Below are positions 1 through 11,115 of a stretch of 64,000 bases of DNA, piece after piece. The notes beneath the pieces were generated by a model that searched no databases, was not told where the DNA came from, and saw only the letters and a list, made by a program, of their open reading frames with translations. Numbering within the stretch: the first letter of the stretch is position 1; every line of letters starts with the position of its first letter. The position numbers and the translations under genes are program-made. Source of the DNA: Schizosaccharomyces osmophilus. Its lineage: Eukaryota > Ascomycota > Schizosaccharomycetes > Schizosaccharomycetales > Schizosaccharomycetaceae. Location of the stretch: the NCBI RefSeq assembly GCF_027921745.1, contig NC_079239.1, positions 1,515,501 to 1,579,500 on the forward strand, written 5' to 3'.

Positions 1-2972
1 TAATTATCCTGGTTTGCATCAACCATTTGAACATATTCACCTCGGATATAAGGAATCGACATGTTTTGATTATCAGATTTACCATCACCGAGAATTGGAT
101 TACCAGACAACCGAATGCGATATTTAGGACGTCGTTTACCGTTCTCCATAATAGGACAGTGACCGTCAATTAACACAGAGTAAATACCTCTTTCTTCAGC
201 AGGGCGAGTAGCTGCATCTTCATCCATATAAGCAATTTGAAGATCAGGATACGCTCTGAGTAAAAATTCGGCATTTTCTGATTCTTCTTTGGTAAACTTG
301 GCATAGCGTTGCATGGAAACACAGAATCTAAACTTTCTATTGGCCATCACATCTAATTCTTCGTCTAATCGAGCAGGATCACCATTAGTCCATTCAACGA
401 GTTCAGGGCATTCAGTACGGTATAAGAGTTTAAGTGCTCTGCTGTAGTTACTAAATCCATTGATCGTACGATAAAGGGTTTGAGTACGTAAAGAGGCCCA
501 GATTCTCGTTCGCAAAGTGTACTCAGGTGTAGCGGACTTGAAACCAATGCAGTAAAATGGAAGATCATAAGCTTTAGCCTGCAAGTCATTCTTTTCACCA
601 TCCACGGTTGAATCTACTGATTCACTTTCATCAGCAAGCAGCTTAGTGTCATCAACAAAATTCTTCCATTCAATTGGATATAATTGTTTTAAGTATTCCA
701 GAAGGGTTACACGAGAAAGCTGATCTTCTTCACGGATAATTTCACGTAATGACAGCAAGATCTTTTCGGAATAATGAGGCACTAAGACAGTAAACGTAGG
801 CATAGCATCCACAGAGCAATGCTTAGGAATGGACTCAGCCAATGATTGAGCAAAAAAGGAAATTCTTCTAGCTGCCTCGGAATTTGCGGGGAAAAGATCT
901 TGTTTATAGTGCTTCACTTGCTGAGAGTAAAAAAAATTCGGTGCACGAAGCGTGTGATATCCAGCCTTTTCAGAAGGTACTTGATGATATAATAACTCCT
1001 GAATTTGATCTCGAGAAATCAAGTGTTCCCTGTACATAGAGATAATAATTGCATTCCATACCTGGGAAACTAATACCTTAGGTTTAAACGAAATTTCCAT
1101 ATCATCAGTATGAAGAAGTTTAGTATAAATTCTTCGCGGAACACGGTAAAAAAGCTCGCGCCATGGAGTCCACACACTAATGCCCAAGTAGAAAGCATAA
1201 CCCAAGGAATAAATGGTACTAATCAAAATATACCATAGGTAAGTATCCAAAAAGAACAATGACAAATCAGTAAGATACAGCAAACTAAGCAGTATTTTTG
1301 GTTGAGCTCTGCAAAGGCCGGCCCCCAAAATGTAATCACCACAATCATAAGGACGCATGGCACCTAAGTAACGAATTGAATCTGAGAGATTGAGTGCAAG
1401 GAAGAAATATGATTCACAATACTTAGCAACCAAAACCGTAATCCATAAGCACCAGGAAACGATAGCACCGCCTTTAGAGGTTGGGGTAAAATTAGACGTA
1501 AAATAACGATTCGCTAAATCATGGCCGGAACTTTTTGTCGTGAATCCCACAAGATTTCTCAAAGGTGTAACAGCAAAGTAGACAACACAAACCAATGAAA
1601 AAAAGAAATGCACGATGCCAACCACCAAACGAGAAATGTAAGTCTGTTGATGTTCAGTTGAAGCAAAGATAAACACAGTTGGAGCTATGTTAAGTAATAG
1701 TGCGGTCAAAAGCATCAAAAAGCTTGGCCATAGAGGTCTAGCACAATGATAGCGTCTTGGAACATGAAGGTATTCAAAAGTAACGGCGAGGAGAGTAATG
1801 AAAGAGGCAATCGCACCTGCTAAACCACAAGCAGTCCAGCGACAAGACGCAGGAGGCTTATTGTTTATTCGTATGTGATACTGGGAAGTATACAAATTCG
1901 AAGAATTGTAAGCAGAATAGTACCAATAGGCAGCAATATGCATAACCCAAATTCGAGAAAAGTTTGTGATATTGTGAAACCATGAGCGATATTCATAGTA
2001 CGTCTTGTAAAAACAAGATTTCCATTCAACATTACCTAAATGGCGGTAGCGCATAAAAGGAGGTAGATCTAACAAAGGAGTCTTATCGGTACACTTTATT
2101 TCCTCAAGGCCTTTGTAAGACCAAAAGAACTGGTTAATGTCGTCATAACCAATATTGCTGGCATGATCTCGTTCGCGGCGCACATATTTACCATCCAGAA
2201 CTTCAAATAGCTGGGCATGGAAGAAACGATAGACGGGAGTAATTACAGAGTCCAAAAAATATTCTTTGGGTAAAGCCGAATCCAAATCTCGGGCTTCAGA
2301 TGAGATATAATAATCATAGGCGCATTTATAGATGAAGCAAAGACACTCAGGCATAAACCGGATATTATTGGCCTCACCCCAGCATAAAAAGTATAAGCAA
2401 AGCTGGACCATCATTCGATGGGGAGAAAAACCGCCCATTTGATCTCTCCAGGCTTGTTCGGCCTCTTTTAAGGTCATTTTTTCGACGATCGGGGATGACA
2501 TATCATGGAAACCGATGGCATGGCCATCATTAAAATGTGAAGCAAAATACCACTTTGCGAAATTGGCATGGATACCACCAATAACATCTGCGTGAAGAGT
2601 AAGAAGCGCTTGAGAAGGAGACATACGCGAGGCACGAGAATCAAGTAAAACCATGACATAATCGAATATGTTGCGCATATTATCCTTCTGGAAGCCCAGT
2701 TTGTTTGTAAGATCAAGTAAAATTTCTTGAACACCCTCCATAGTTACCGGGGGTTCTTCAGCATTCTGGTTCCATGAAGGATAAGCGACAGGACTAGTGT
2801 CGACGTTAAAGGAGCTACTATCATAATCAGACTGAAGGTCATCATGAACAGATGGATCATCATAAATCAAACGCTGCAAAGAATTTATGGAATCATCATT
2901 TTCGGAAGTGTAACTCGTGGCATCATCTTCGAAAAGGCCACGGCCTTCTTGCTCACGCCAATACTGATCCAT
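1..2972 (-). CDS. bgs1: 1,3-beta-glucan synthase catalytic subunit, 5' half (partial)
   Basis: Plasma-membrane enzyme that makes linear 1,3-beta-glucan from UDP-glucose; in fission yeast Bgs1 builds the primary septum under Rho1 control. Reading from the ATG at 2972 gives about 990 uninterrupted codons running off the left edge. Seen: a hydrophilic acidic N-terminus (starts MDQYWREQ), an FKS1_dom1-like region, a cluster of hydrophobic segments at roughly residues 330-610, then the start of the large cytoplasmic glucan synthase domain with the hallmark SVDAMPTFTVLVPHYSEK near residue 725. The edge cuts at GEYVQMVDANQDNY, well inside that domain; family members are about 1,700-1,900 residues, so nearly half is missing. 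No intron is needed. The family is certain. The choice of bgs1 among bgs1-4 rests on divergent linkage to mbx1 as remembered from S. pombe. Confidence 0.88.
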   Translation of the reverse strand, partial: MDQYWREQEGRGLFEDDATSYTSENDDSINSLQRLIYDDPSVHDDLQSDYDSSSFNVDTSPVAYPSWNQNAEEPPVTMEGVQEILLDLTNKLGFQKDNMRNIFDYVMVLLDSRASRMSPSQALLTLHADVIGGIHANFAKWYFASHFNDGHAIGFHDMSSPIVEKMTLKEAEQAWRDQMGGFSPHRMMVQLCLYFLCWGEANNIRFMPECLCFIYKCAYDYYISSEARDLDSALPKEYFLDSVITPVYRFFHAQLFEVLDGKYVRRERDHASNIGYDDINQFFWSYKGLEEIKCTDKTPLLDLPPFMRYRHLGNVEWKSCFYKTYYEYRSWFHNITNFSRIWVMHIAAYWYYSAYNSSNLYTSQYHIRINNKPPASCRWTACGLAGAIASFITLLAVTFEYLHVPRRYHCARPLWPSFLMLLTALLLNIAPTVFIFASTEHQQTYISRLVVGIVHFFFSLVCVVYFAVTPLRNLVGFTTKSSGHDLANRYFTSNFTPTSKGGAIVSWCLWITVLVAKYCESYFFLALNLSDSIRYLGAMRPYDCGDYILGAGLCRAQPKILLSLLYLTDLSLFFLDTYLWYILISTIYSLGYAFYLGISVWTPWRELFYRVPRRIYTKLLHTDDMEISFKPKVLVSQVWNAIIISMYREHLISRDQIQELLYHQVPSEKAGYHTLRAPNFFYSQQVKHYKQDLFPANSEAARRISFFAQSLAESIPKHCSVDAMPTFTVLVPHYSEKILLSLREIIREEDQLSRVTLLEYLKQLYPIEWKNFVDDTKLLADESESVDSTVDGEKNDLQAKAYDLPFYCIGFKSATPEYTLRTRIWASLRTQTLYRTINGFSNYSRALKLLYRTECPELVEWTNGDPARLDEELDVMANRKFRFCVSMQRYAKFTKEESENAEFLLRAYPDLQIAYMDEDAATRPAEERGIYSVLIDGHCPIMENGKRRPKYRIRLSGNPILGDGKSDNQNMSIPYIRGEYVQMVDANQDN

Positions 2973-5333
2973 TGATAAATGTTGTAAAAATGTACAAAAG
3001 AGGGAAAAGAAATGATAACGATAGACCGTTAACTAAATGAAAAAAAAAGAAAGAAAGAATAAAGAGAAAAGAGTCTCAATATGAAAGGAAATGTTCTCTA
3101 GAAAATAGCTGTAACCATACACTGTATGATTTCTTAGATACTAAAGTATGACCAAGAACAACTATACGATTGAAAAAGGTAAAATGATAAATAATTTCCA
3201 AAGTACCGTGGACGATGCCGCAATGCAAGATTTATCTTAACTTTCGATGCTGAATTGGATGCAAATTAAAAAGATAGATGCTTTTATGCAATATAAACTT
3301 CGCGAGCGTCAAGCAATTTATGTTTTTTTCTCAAAACGAAAAGGTTTTCAGCATATGCCTTTGTCGCACTCAAAGCTTAGAAAGGATAGAAAAAATAAAA
3401 AAAAGATCGAGTCTGGGATAAATAGAAAAGAACGACCTTTAAAAAAGGAATGAAACACTCCGTAAATTACTTCAAGCTGTATTATAAAAATCAATAAGCT
3501 GAATGAAAGAAATGGATGAGGGTTCGTTCCTCTTTCTCTTCTCTAAGCTGGAGAAAGGAAAACCGCGTTATTTCACTAAAGGAGAAGATAAACCTGTCTG
3601 TAAGTAGAATACAGACGTTTTTAAATTTATCTATTCCCTCAAATCCACGAAATACGGACCAAAATCACTCTCCAAAATACAAAAACTCGAAAAGAAGCAA
3701 GGACCGGATGTTGTGCAATAACAATTCTATAGATGACTTGAAGTCCTTTATATTATGGTTGGACTATCAAGAAATCAACAAAATCAATGTTTCTTGCCAA
3801 CAACTACCAGATTCTTAGTTTGTTGTTTGCAGGTTCCTTAATCCGGGTTTATCCTGATTAAGCCAACCTCCACTGGGAAGGGTAATGCAGATTCTTTGTT
3901 AAATTGAAGCCATACTAGTCAGGCTTAGAACAAGCTGGGGTCGTAATTCGGTTAAGCATCCGAGCGAATGAGAACGCAACATCTATAGACAGCGTCATGT
4001 AAATAAACAGTATTGTAAACAAACAAAGGATAGCAATACTATTTTTTTTCTTTTTTAATTACAAAAATCAATAGAAAATTTAAAAAAACATAGTTTTACT
4101 TGCTTAAAAAAATATACTAAGTACTCGTATTTTTCTCTTTTTTTTTTTTTTTTTTCAGTAGACCTTTGTGATGGGTCCAAATAGCTATGTCACATGGATG
4201 AATGTAGATGAATTTTATAAATGTATTCCTTTCGCTTCTAAACAAGACGAAATCATTGATAGCTTGTTCTGTTGAATCAGGTTTCTCTGTATTTAATGGG
4301 GTGCGTTTTCAAATACTTACTATACTACCTTTCTAAAAAAAGCGACTCCATGGGAGGAGCACTAAGGAATTCACAAATTAACACTGTAAATCCTCTTGGT
4401 TAGAAAACGAAGAAAGTGTTCTCTAATCTGCGTCTGTGACACACAATCCACTGCATTTTTATTCTTTTCTTACCATATACACGCCTTGCCTTCTTGCTAC
4501 TAGAGACAATAGCTAAGAAAAATGTGGATTCAATCAATAACCACAGTAATACTAAGCACCACGTAATTTAATTTTAGTGAATGTGTAGGATAGCTTACAG
4601 TTTTTTAGAACCATTTAGCGAATTTACCCAATACTTGCCAATGTTGTAATTACGATAGGCATACTCAATTACTAAAATTAAATTACTGTACGCTGAGGAA
4701 ATTCTTTATTCAATTTTCCAATACACACGTCAGTGATACTAAACAACTGCAAAACATTTGATTTTCGTATATTTTTTGGAAACAAAATCGTACCATTTGA
4801 AAAGTAGCTACTTGTTTTAAGAATTGTTGAATTCCTTTAAGTCTGTTCTATTATCCACGAATTTTGGCTCTTTGAAAAACGACGACTAGCTTTTTGGGAT
4901 TTAAAACAAAACCTCCAAAGGAGTAAGGTCTGTAAATTATTATATTATAGGTTTCATGGGTCAAAATTCTCTTGGTACGGTTTTCCATTTTTAAGTGTTT
5001 TTTTTTTTCTCTCTTTCTTTCAAAGTGTATCAACGGCTTGGAATCTTTCTTTATTTATCAACCTTTTGAGGTTTCGTTTCTGTCTTTTCTTTAATTGTTT
5101 AATTTTTTCAATTGTAGTACTTACTTTTACTTCTGTCACTCTTTTTACTGCTTTATTCTTGCTTTTACAAGAAATCACTCGTTTTTTTGCTTTCTCAGTT
5201 GCTATCTATTACACACTCTTCTTGAATTCGTGCCACGTTTGACAGGTTTTACATTCTTTACCATTCTTTCTTTTCTTCCTCAGCACCGATTGATCTTAAT
5301 CGGGGGGTTTTTTTTTCTTTTACTTTTGATTAT
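2973..5333. other. large divergent intergenic region between bgs1 and mbx1
   Basis: About 2.4 kb without a convincing protein gene. It must hold the promoters of bgs1 (leftward) and mbx1 (rightward). Visible contents: two forkhead-type boxes at 3999-4027, a strong hairpin at 3832-3868, long T and A runs (for example 4137-4156), and pyrimidine-rich sequence just before the mbx1 ATG. Open frames of 62-100 codons on the plus strand at about 2.85-3.8 kb look like chance: lysine/serine rich, without recognisable domains or splice structure. Confidence 0.7.
3999..4027 (+). promoter_or_regulatory. tandem forkhead (FLEX-like) boxes
   Basis: GTAAATAAACA at 3999-4009 and GTAAACAAACAAA at 4015-4027 lie 6 bases apart. 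Both fit the fission-yeast FLEX/forkhead core (GTAAAYAAA) bound by Sep1, Fkh2 and Mei4. They lie about 1.0 kb upstream of the bgs1 ATG and 1.3 kb upstream of the mbx1 ATG, so either gene or both could respond. In S. pombe, Mbx1 acts with Sep1 and Fkh2 in the PBF complex; use of these exact boxes here is inference. Confidence 0.5.
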
Positions 5334-6611
5334 ATGAATTTTATGTCGTCTTCTAAAATTCCTTCGACTCCTTCGTCTCCTCGTCGTTCAATTCAGCCCA
5401 TAGCTGATGCGAAAAACAAGTCTCTTACGTTTAACCGCCGCAGATTAGGGCTTTTCAAAAAGGCTTTTGAACTTTCTATACTATGTGATGCCAAAGTCGT
5501 TGTTTTGGTTTATGACACCAAGAATGCCTGCCATGTATACTCATCAGAGGAACCTGAGGAAAAGCGTGATAATTTGTTGCGCAAATTTTTGGATAAAGAT
5601 TTTGTTACAAACGACCCTTTGCGTAACAATACTCCTCAAAATCCCCGTCCGGGTGAAACACCTCCTTCCTGGCAAACTCAGGACGACTATACTGCATCTG
5701 TCACTACATATCGTGCTGAATCGTCTCGCAAGGAATTTGTAGATTCGCCTGTGGATCTTGATAGTCAAGCTTATACTATGAAATCTTCTACCTCGTATCA
5801 TTCTGTCCCCCGGAAAGAGAAACCTAACGGTGATTCTTTACCGCCATTGAATACAAGTTCTAGCTCGTCGTTTGATCTACCCTTTTCTCCTCCATCTAGA
5901 GGATCGCATGTCGATGCTTTACCAAATGACTGGATGAACACTTTTTCGGATCAATCTTCAACCTCCCCGTTACCGAATACGCAAGACATCCTATCTCCTT
6001 CTCCTGCTCTTCAACACAATGGCTCGCTTTCTATGGACTTCGACAATTTCCCACAGTATCCTCCTGTTTCTTCTAGACGTACACTTCATGGCTCACGAAA
6101 TCGCCCTGATTATTCTTCTATAAAACGTACCCAATCGCTGAAAACTAGGCGCACAGCAAAACCAAAAGTCACCCGTATACACACTGCACATCCTAGTATT
6201 GATGGTCACTTCGATTATTTCCGTACCAGTCCTTTATCTTCTGCTTCTACTATAGAAACTCTTCCTAGTAACCCATTTGTACCTCAAGAACCACATTCGC
6301 AAATCACTGAATTCGATAATTTAAATTGTAGGGACAATGATTTAAGCTCTAATCCTTACGCTGATACAATACCTGAAATTTCATTACCGGCAGCTGACGA
6401 CAATTTTGGTCTTCTTAATAATGGTCTAGAAGCTACGAATACTGGAAACACATTCTTTAATTCGCAACCCATCAATGAATCTAATAACGTTGATATCTCT
6501 GATATTGCTTTAATGAAAGCAAATGCCGACTGGCATGCGCTTACCACTTCTCACATTGATTTGGATTTAGAAAATCGCAGCCCGGCTTATTCATTACCAT
6601 CGCCCAAATGA
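5334..6611 (+). CDS. mbx1: MADS-box transcription factor Mbx1
   Basis: Sequence-specific transcription factor; in S. pombe Mbx1 belongs to the PBF complex with forkhead proteins Sep1 and Fkh2, which drives M-G1 genes through PCB boxes. The 425-residue single-exon product carries an N-terminal MADS box at about residues 15-70: basic stretch SLTFNRRRLGLFKKAFEL followed by SILCDAKVVVLVYDT. The rest is low-complexity Ser/Thr/Pro-rich sequence with many SP and TP pairs (possible CDK sites), typical of the family. A second ATG three codons in (5343) could be the real start. Transcribed divergently from bgs1 and convergently with the PPR gene. Family certain; symbol supported by neighbours. Confidence 0.88.
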   Translation: MNFMSSSKIPSTPSSPRRSIQPIADAKNKSLTFNRRRLGLFKKAFELSILCDAKVVVLVYDTKNACHVYSSEEPEEKRDNLLRKFLDKDFVTNDPLRNNTPQNPRPGETPPSWQTQDDYTASVTTYRAESSRKEFVDSPVDLDSQAYTMKSSTSYHSVPRKEKPNGDSLPPLNTSSSSSFDLPFSPPSRGSHVDALPNDWMNTFSDQSSTSPLPNTQDILSPSPALQHNGSLSMDFDNFPQYPPVSSRRTLHGSRNRPDYSSIKRTQSLKTRRTAKPKVTRIHTAHPSIDGHFDYFRTSPLSSASTIETLPSNPFVPQEPHSQITEFDNLNCRDNDLSSNPYADTIPEISLPAADDNFGLLNNGLEATNTGNTFFNSQPINESNNVDISDIALMKANADWHALTTSHIDLDLENRSPAYSLPSPK

Positions 6612-6787
6612 AGTTTTCGTGTTGTTTTTTTCTTTCTGGGGTTATTAAGGTTAAACGCTCGTACTTTTCCTTTCTTTAAGGAAAACGGTGTACTAGAATA
6701 CTTTATTACCAACGTTCGTTACAAGTTCAGAATAAATATTTAAATATTTATTTATTAATATATTAATAAATTGAGCTCTATATATTT

Positions 6788-8899
6788 CTAAGTCAAAATT
6801 TGTGTTCCAGTAATACCGTCAATTAATTGTACAGTTGCTTGATCCTTTTTTAAACTAGCAAGTTTTCTAAGATGTCCCAATGAATGAGGGGTCCAATCCC
6901 ATCCTTGATTGAGACTAGCTACTAATAACTTTCTCGCTAATTCTAAGTACCCATGCTTGGAAAACAGAGAAATCATAAGCGTAGTAATTTTTTGTTCATA
7001 TCCCTTTAATTCAGAAGGAATAATACCCTTGTCTTTATGCAAGTAATACTCTTGCCATGCACGATATCCAAGAATAAAATCATCACAACGTAAAGAAACA
7101 TAGATTGCAAAATAATAGGCTAATATGTTCCTTTGAGTAATGAAGTGGTTTTCCAAATCTTCTTTTTCAGCGAAATCCGGCTGAGAAAATTCCGTTAAAT
7201 AGACACTCGTAAAAAGTTCCAAATTCTGTTGCGTTGAGAATATATTTAGAAAAGATAAGCTTGTTTTGGTAACAATCTCTGGATGATATTTTTTCGTGTA
7301 CTCGCGTGTATAAACAGCAGCATAAAATAAATCCGATTTCGTACTTATCTTCCGTAAACCAAAAGGTGAACTAAAGCTTTCATCTTCTTCTAAATTCCTA
7401 ATAACGCTTTCGCGGATCTTATCCAAGCTTGGAATGACGGAAGAATCCTTCGTGGTGGCATTTGCATAAGCCTTGTAAGCAAAATTAAACAATCTTTCAA
7501 CGCTGCAAATCTTAGACAAAACTTGGCTGTTAGCCCAGTATTGAGAATACAAGTTCTTTATAGCATTAATGTTACCGCTTTGAGCAGCTAATCTCAAAAG
7601 CTCATACGATGTTCGTGCGTTCGGGGCTAAACCAAATTTCGTAAATTCTGATAAGTAAGCAAATGCAAGAAAATGATACTTTTTTTCTGTCGACAAAGCG
7701 TGGATTAGATTATTGATTGTAAGCTCGGTTGGTCTCAACGGATTGATAGGTCGTTTTATCATATCATTGTATAATTCAAGTGCTTTTTCTGGCCTTTTTT
7801 GAACAGCACAATGATATATTAAGGAGTTATAATCGATCTCATTTGGTGCTGTGTTAACTGAAACAAATTTCATATAGTCGAATAGAGACAATGCTTGGGA
7901 AGTCATCTGAGCTTTGCAGAAAGATACTAAGCAAACACTAAAAAATGAATGTTCAAATATTTTTACTTCCTTTTGATAACGTTCAATAAGTTTCGTAAAT
8001 TCGCTGTAGAGCCCGAGTCGACTTAAAGCGAATGCTTCTGCACGGCACAAATCTGAATGTACACTGGAGTCAATACTATTATATTGTTCCAAAAGATTCA
8101 AAGATGCGGAAAACATTTTCTTTCTATTACAAGCAACCATAAACTGATAGCATAACTCGCGCCAAAGGCCTAAATCTGTGTTTTCCAAGTTCTTGAGAAT
8201 TTGCTGCATATGTTTCACCTTTAATGTAGTAGGCAATGCCGTGACAAAGGATTCTACATGCAATTTTGAAACTCCCTGAAAGCAGTTGGGGTCAGCCAGC
8301 AAAGCAACGACTTTCTGATTCCAAGCTTCAAGCTTTTTTTTGTTTTCCACAACAAACTTCAAATACTTGCGGTCTTCCCCAATAACCACAAGGGAGTTTT
8401 TTGCTTCTTTCTCGTTATGATGAAGCTGCAGCCTTTTTGAAAGGATAGGGCCCAAATAAAAAGTAGCATCAGGTAAACCCTTTAGTTCGTTCGAAGTTGC
8501 AACATCATTATCAGATTTCCCTTCTTGCTCGATAGAATAAAGAGCTTGCTCGATTTCTTGTTCAGATAGGTTAAGAGAAGGCTATGCCTGTTAATTTTTA
8601 TTCAAAAAAAATCACAGCGATGATAAACTGTAAAAGCATACCCATTTATTGACTTGACTTTGTCTTATTGTTTCTACGTTTCCTTCTAGCTCTTTAAATT
8701 TTCGATCCAATTCTTGCTGAGCAGCTTCTAAAGATGCCACGTTGGAAGCAAAACATCGGGATTTTAGTTTTCCATAACTTCTAGGCCACCGTTGAATTCC
8801 ATGAAAATAGCTTCTATGAGTTATAAGGGCTTTTGGTAATGTGAGATGTACTTTAGCAATGTTTTGGGTATTTCGCGATATTAACCATTTAAATGCCAT
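6788..8899 (-). CDS. ppr7: mitochondrial PPR-repeat protein (Ppr7-like)
   Basis: RNA-binding pentatricopeptide-repeat protein expected in mitochondria; I believe the S. pombe gene at this locus is ppr7, linked to atp6 mRNA, but this is from memory. Two exons: 8642-8899 and 6788-8581, joined in phase 0 across a 60-nt intron (donor GTATGC, branch TTAAC, acceptor CATAG), giving 683 residues. The start MAFKWLISRNTQ is rich in Arg/Lys and hydroxyl residues and nearly free of acids, like a mitochondrial presequence. A coiled, glutamine-rich stretch follows. Tandem degenerate helix-turn-helix PPR units are visible near the middle, for example DYNSLIYHCAVQKRPEKALE followed by a second repeat (TINNLIHALSTEKK). 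The reading frame after the intron opens with a short Glu/Ser-rich segment, so the longest downstream frame alone would mis-start. Confidence 0.82.
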
Positions 8900-9666
8900 G
8901 TGCAACTGTTTCTTATTATTCTGTACTTTGCTTTATTGCATTTCTAGAATCCGTATTTATTTTTTGAAAGATTTCGGCCAATGTTTCTTTTAGGCTTGTA
9001 TTTGCGGTTGCTGAGAACAACCTGGTAACTGTTGTGGTTCTTTCAGGAGTTTGCTGCTTTCAATGGAAATTTACAACTTTAAAAGTCAAAAAATATTTAA
9101 TTTCAAAATATATACTTATTTATATAAACTATAACTTGTTCTTATTGAATTAAAACTGAAAGAGAATCAAGTTTAATTTCTTTCATGATAGTAGGCATAG
9201 TTAAATATCAACTTTTGAAAAAGAATCAAATAGATTTAGATGCAATATGTTTTACAAGTTTCTTTAATACTGTATTAAAATCCCATCTTTGCTTCAGGAG
9301 ATGAACAGGATGTTGACTTTTATGGTATGTAGCTCTTTCATTAGGACTAAAGATTTCTGTCACTGTTAATCATCTAACACTAGTATGAGCTGTATAGTTA
9401 TTTCATTCAGAGAAATTCCGTTTTCTTGATGTTGCCAATCGTAACCTCCAAGTATGAGGCGCACCATAAAGATTAACAATATTCATGAACACTCGTAACA
9501 GAAAAAAAGTTGTTGCGGGATGCACGGGATAACATAAATAAGGACTAGTTGGGAGAAGTAAATGTCGGTGGTGAGTATTGCATCTTCTATTGATGACAGG
9601 GAAATATCAAACCATTAAAGACCCAGAAATATAAATAAATACGAGATAGAAAACAAAAGCGCCTTT
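8900..9666. other. intergenic region between ppr7 and art1
   Basis: About 770 bases: promoter of the PPR gene and 3' region of art1, both on the minus strand. AT-rich, with no ORF, RNA motif or repeat that I can support. Confidence 0.6.
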
Positions 9667-11115
9667 TCAATTCAAAAGCACCATACCATCTTCTGAATAA
9701 CTATACATGTTGTTTTTGGAAGAATCATTCGCACGGATAATATCACAAGTGGTATCCAGTACAGAACCGTTAACGGATTGCCGGGCATCCAAAACTCTGG
9801 TTTGTATGTCGCCGAGGATGGAAGAACTGGCGGAACGAGGGACGGGTGAAACGGTGATAGGATAAGAAATTTCAACATTTCTAGCACGATAAAGTCTCAC
9901 TTTTATTAAAACCATATAAGTGACCTTATACAGATCGGAAGAAGTGCTGAACCCTTGCATGCTATAATCATCTAAGTCAGGATCTGGGAACACTTTTGAC
10001 AGTGTTTGTGAAAGGCCATCTTTTTCCAATCGCACGTCGTCGAGATCTTGTTCAACTTTTAAAACTTTTTTTGAACGAACAATGGGAGAGGAATTGGAAG
10101 AAGGATGGCGGATACTAACACATTCTACCAAGGACAATGACAATTGCTGTACCCGGATTTTGGATCCATTCGAAGCCCTGATAGATATGAACACTGTAAG
10201 TAAATCCATAGGCCCGATACACTGTTTGGGAATGGAAGCCTCCACTATAACTCTACCGTCTATACTTGTTTCTTTTAAGTAGATTGGTGAATTATACATA
10301 CCCCAAGAGGAGAGCGTGTCGTAACGGTGAATGGCAATCGGGACACATTCAGAGATATCTTCTAATCCAGAAAGAGTGAGAACGGCTCGTAATTGGTATT
10401 TTGTAGAGCAAGAAAAACCTGAACGAACAAGATCGAATGTTGGGGTAAGCACTTCTCCCTCAGAATACTTCATTTCGAACGGCAAATCCATAGACCATAT
10501 GTTATAAGCTGAAGATGAAGATGAAGATGACTTTTCAGGTGACTTTTGTAAGTCAGTTATAACCGATGAGGCTGGCATAGAAGAATTGTCTGAAGTTTGG
10601 CTAAAAGCGCGAGAAGGCATTGAAGTGCTTCGAGAAACGTTTTGAACATGTGGAGGTGGTATAGGCGGTTGATTTGAAGAACGACGCCGGGAAGGTTGAT
10701 CGTGTATGTAGGAATCGTAAATATGGCTTATGCCGGAAATGTCAGATGAAGGAGACAAAGCATCGTCACCAGCTTGGATGTTTTCGGAAAGGTAAAGGGA
10801 ATTCGTCTTTTCATTTTTAGAAGAGAAAGGAGATGGAGGAGGAAACAAAACTTGCTGTACTAGCCGCTTTGGTTCAGACAAATGATTGCTTACACCCAAA
10901 GAAGGAACATCAACGGATTCGATTTTCCAGAGCTCCAAAGTGACTCTTAATATAGACAATGGCTGGTTTATTTCTTTGCTTCGCACTTGTACGAGGCCTA
11001 CGATTCTAGGAGCTGATGCAGGAATTCCATTGTAGCCAGCTTGAAAATCCAAATGTGGTAAGGGACGGATTTCAATTGGAGAAAAGTTTTTAATATATGT
11101 ACAGGGAGCCGTCAT
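9667..11115 (-). CDS. art1: arrestin-related trafficking adaptor Art1
   Basis: Alpha-arrestin adaptor expected to recruit a HECT ubiquitin ligase to plasma-membrane transporters. The 482-residue product begins MTAPCTYIKNFSPIEI. A first arrestin strand (IEIRPLPHLDFQAG, then RIVGLVQVRS) is followed by a long Ser/Pro-rich insertion (about residues 85-200, including a run of eight Ser) and a second arrestin half (WSMDLPFEMKYSEG ... YQLRAVLTLSG). It resembles Ldb19/Art1-type arrestins. I see no clear PPxY motif, although PPIPPPH lies in the insertion. A 52-codon ORF in the +1 frame overlaps this start (11090-11248; see findings), so the N-terminus is uncertain. The product ends EDGMVLLN. Symbol from neighbours and fold. 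Confidence 0.8.
   Translation of the reverse strand: MTAPCTYIKNFSPIEIRPLPHLDFQAGYNGIPASAPRIVGLVQVRSKEINQPLSILRVTLELWKIESVDVPSLGVSNHLSEPKRLVQQVLFPPPSPFSSKNEKTNSLYLSENIQAGDDALSPSSDISGISHIYDSYIHDQPSRRRSSNQPPIPPPHVQNVSRSTSMPSRAFSQTSDNSSMPASSVITDLQKSPEKSSSSSSSAYNIWSMDLPFEMKYSEGEVLTPTFDLVRSGFSCSTKYQLRAVLTLSGLEDISECVPIAIHRYDTLSSWGMYNSPIYLKETSIDGRVIVEASIPKQCIGPMDLLTVFISIRASNGSKIRVQQLSLSLVECVSIRHPSSNSSPIVRSKKVLKVEQDLDDVRLEKDGLSQTLSKVFPDPDLDDYSMQGFSTSSDLYKVTYMVLIKVRLYRARNVEISYPITVSPVPRSASSSILGDIQTRVLDARQSVNGSVLDTTCDIIRANDSSKNNMYSYSEDGMVLLN

Noticed and set aside
3516-3818. 100-codon plus-strand frame in the bgs1-mbx1 gap
   Set aside because: Composition is that of random AT-rich sequence; no domain, no supporting promoter or splice signals.
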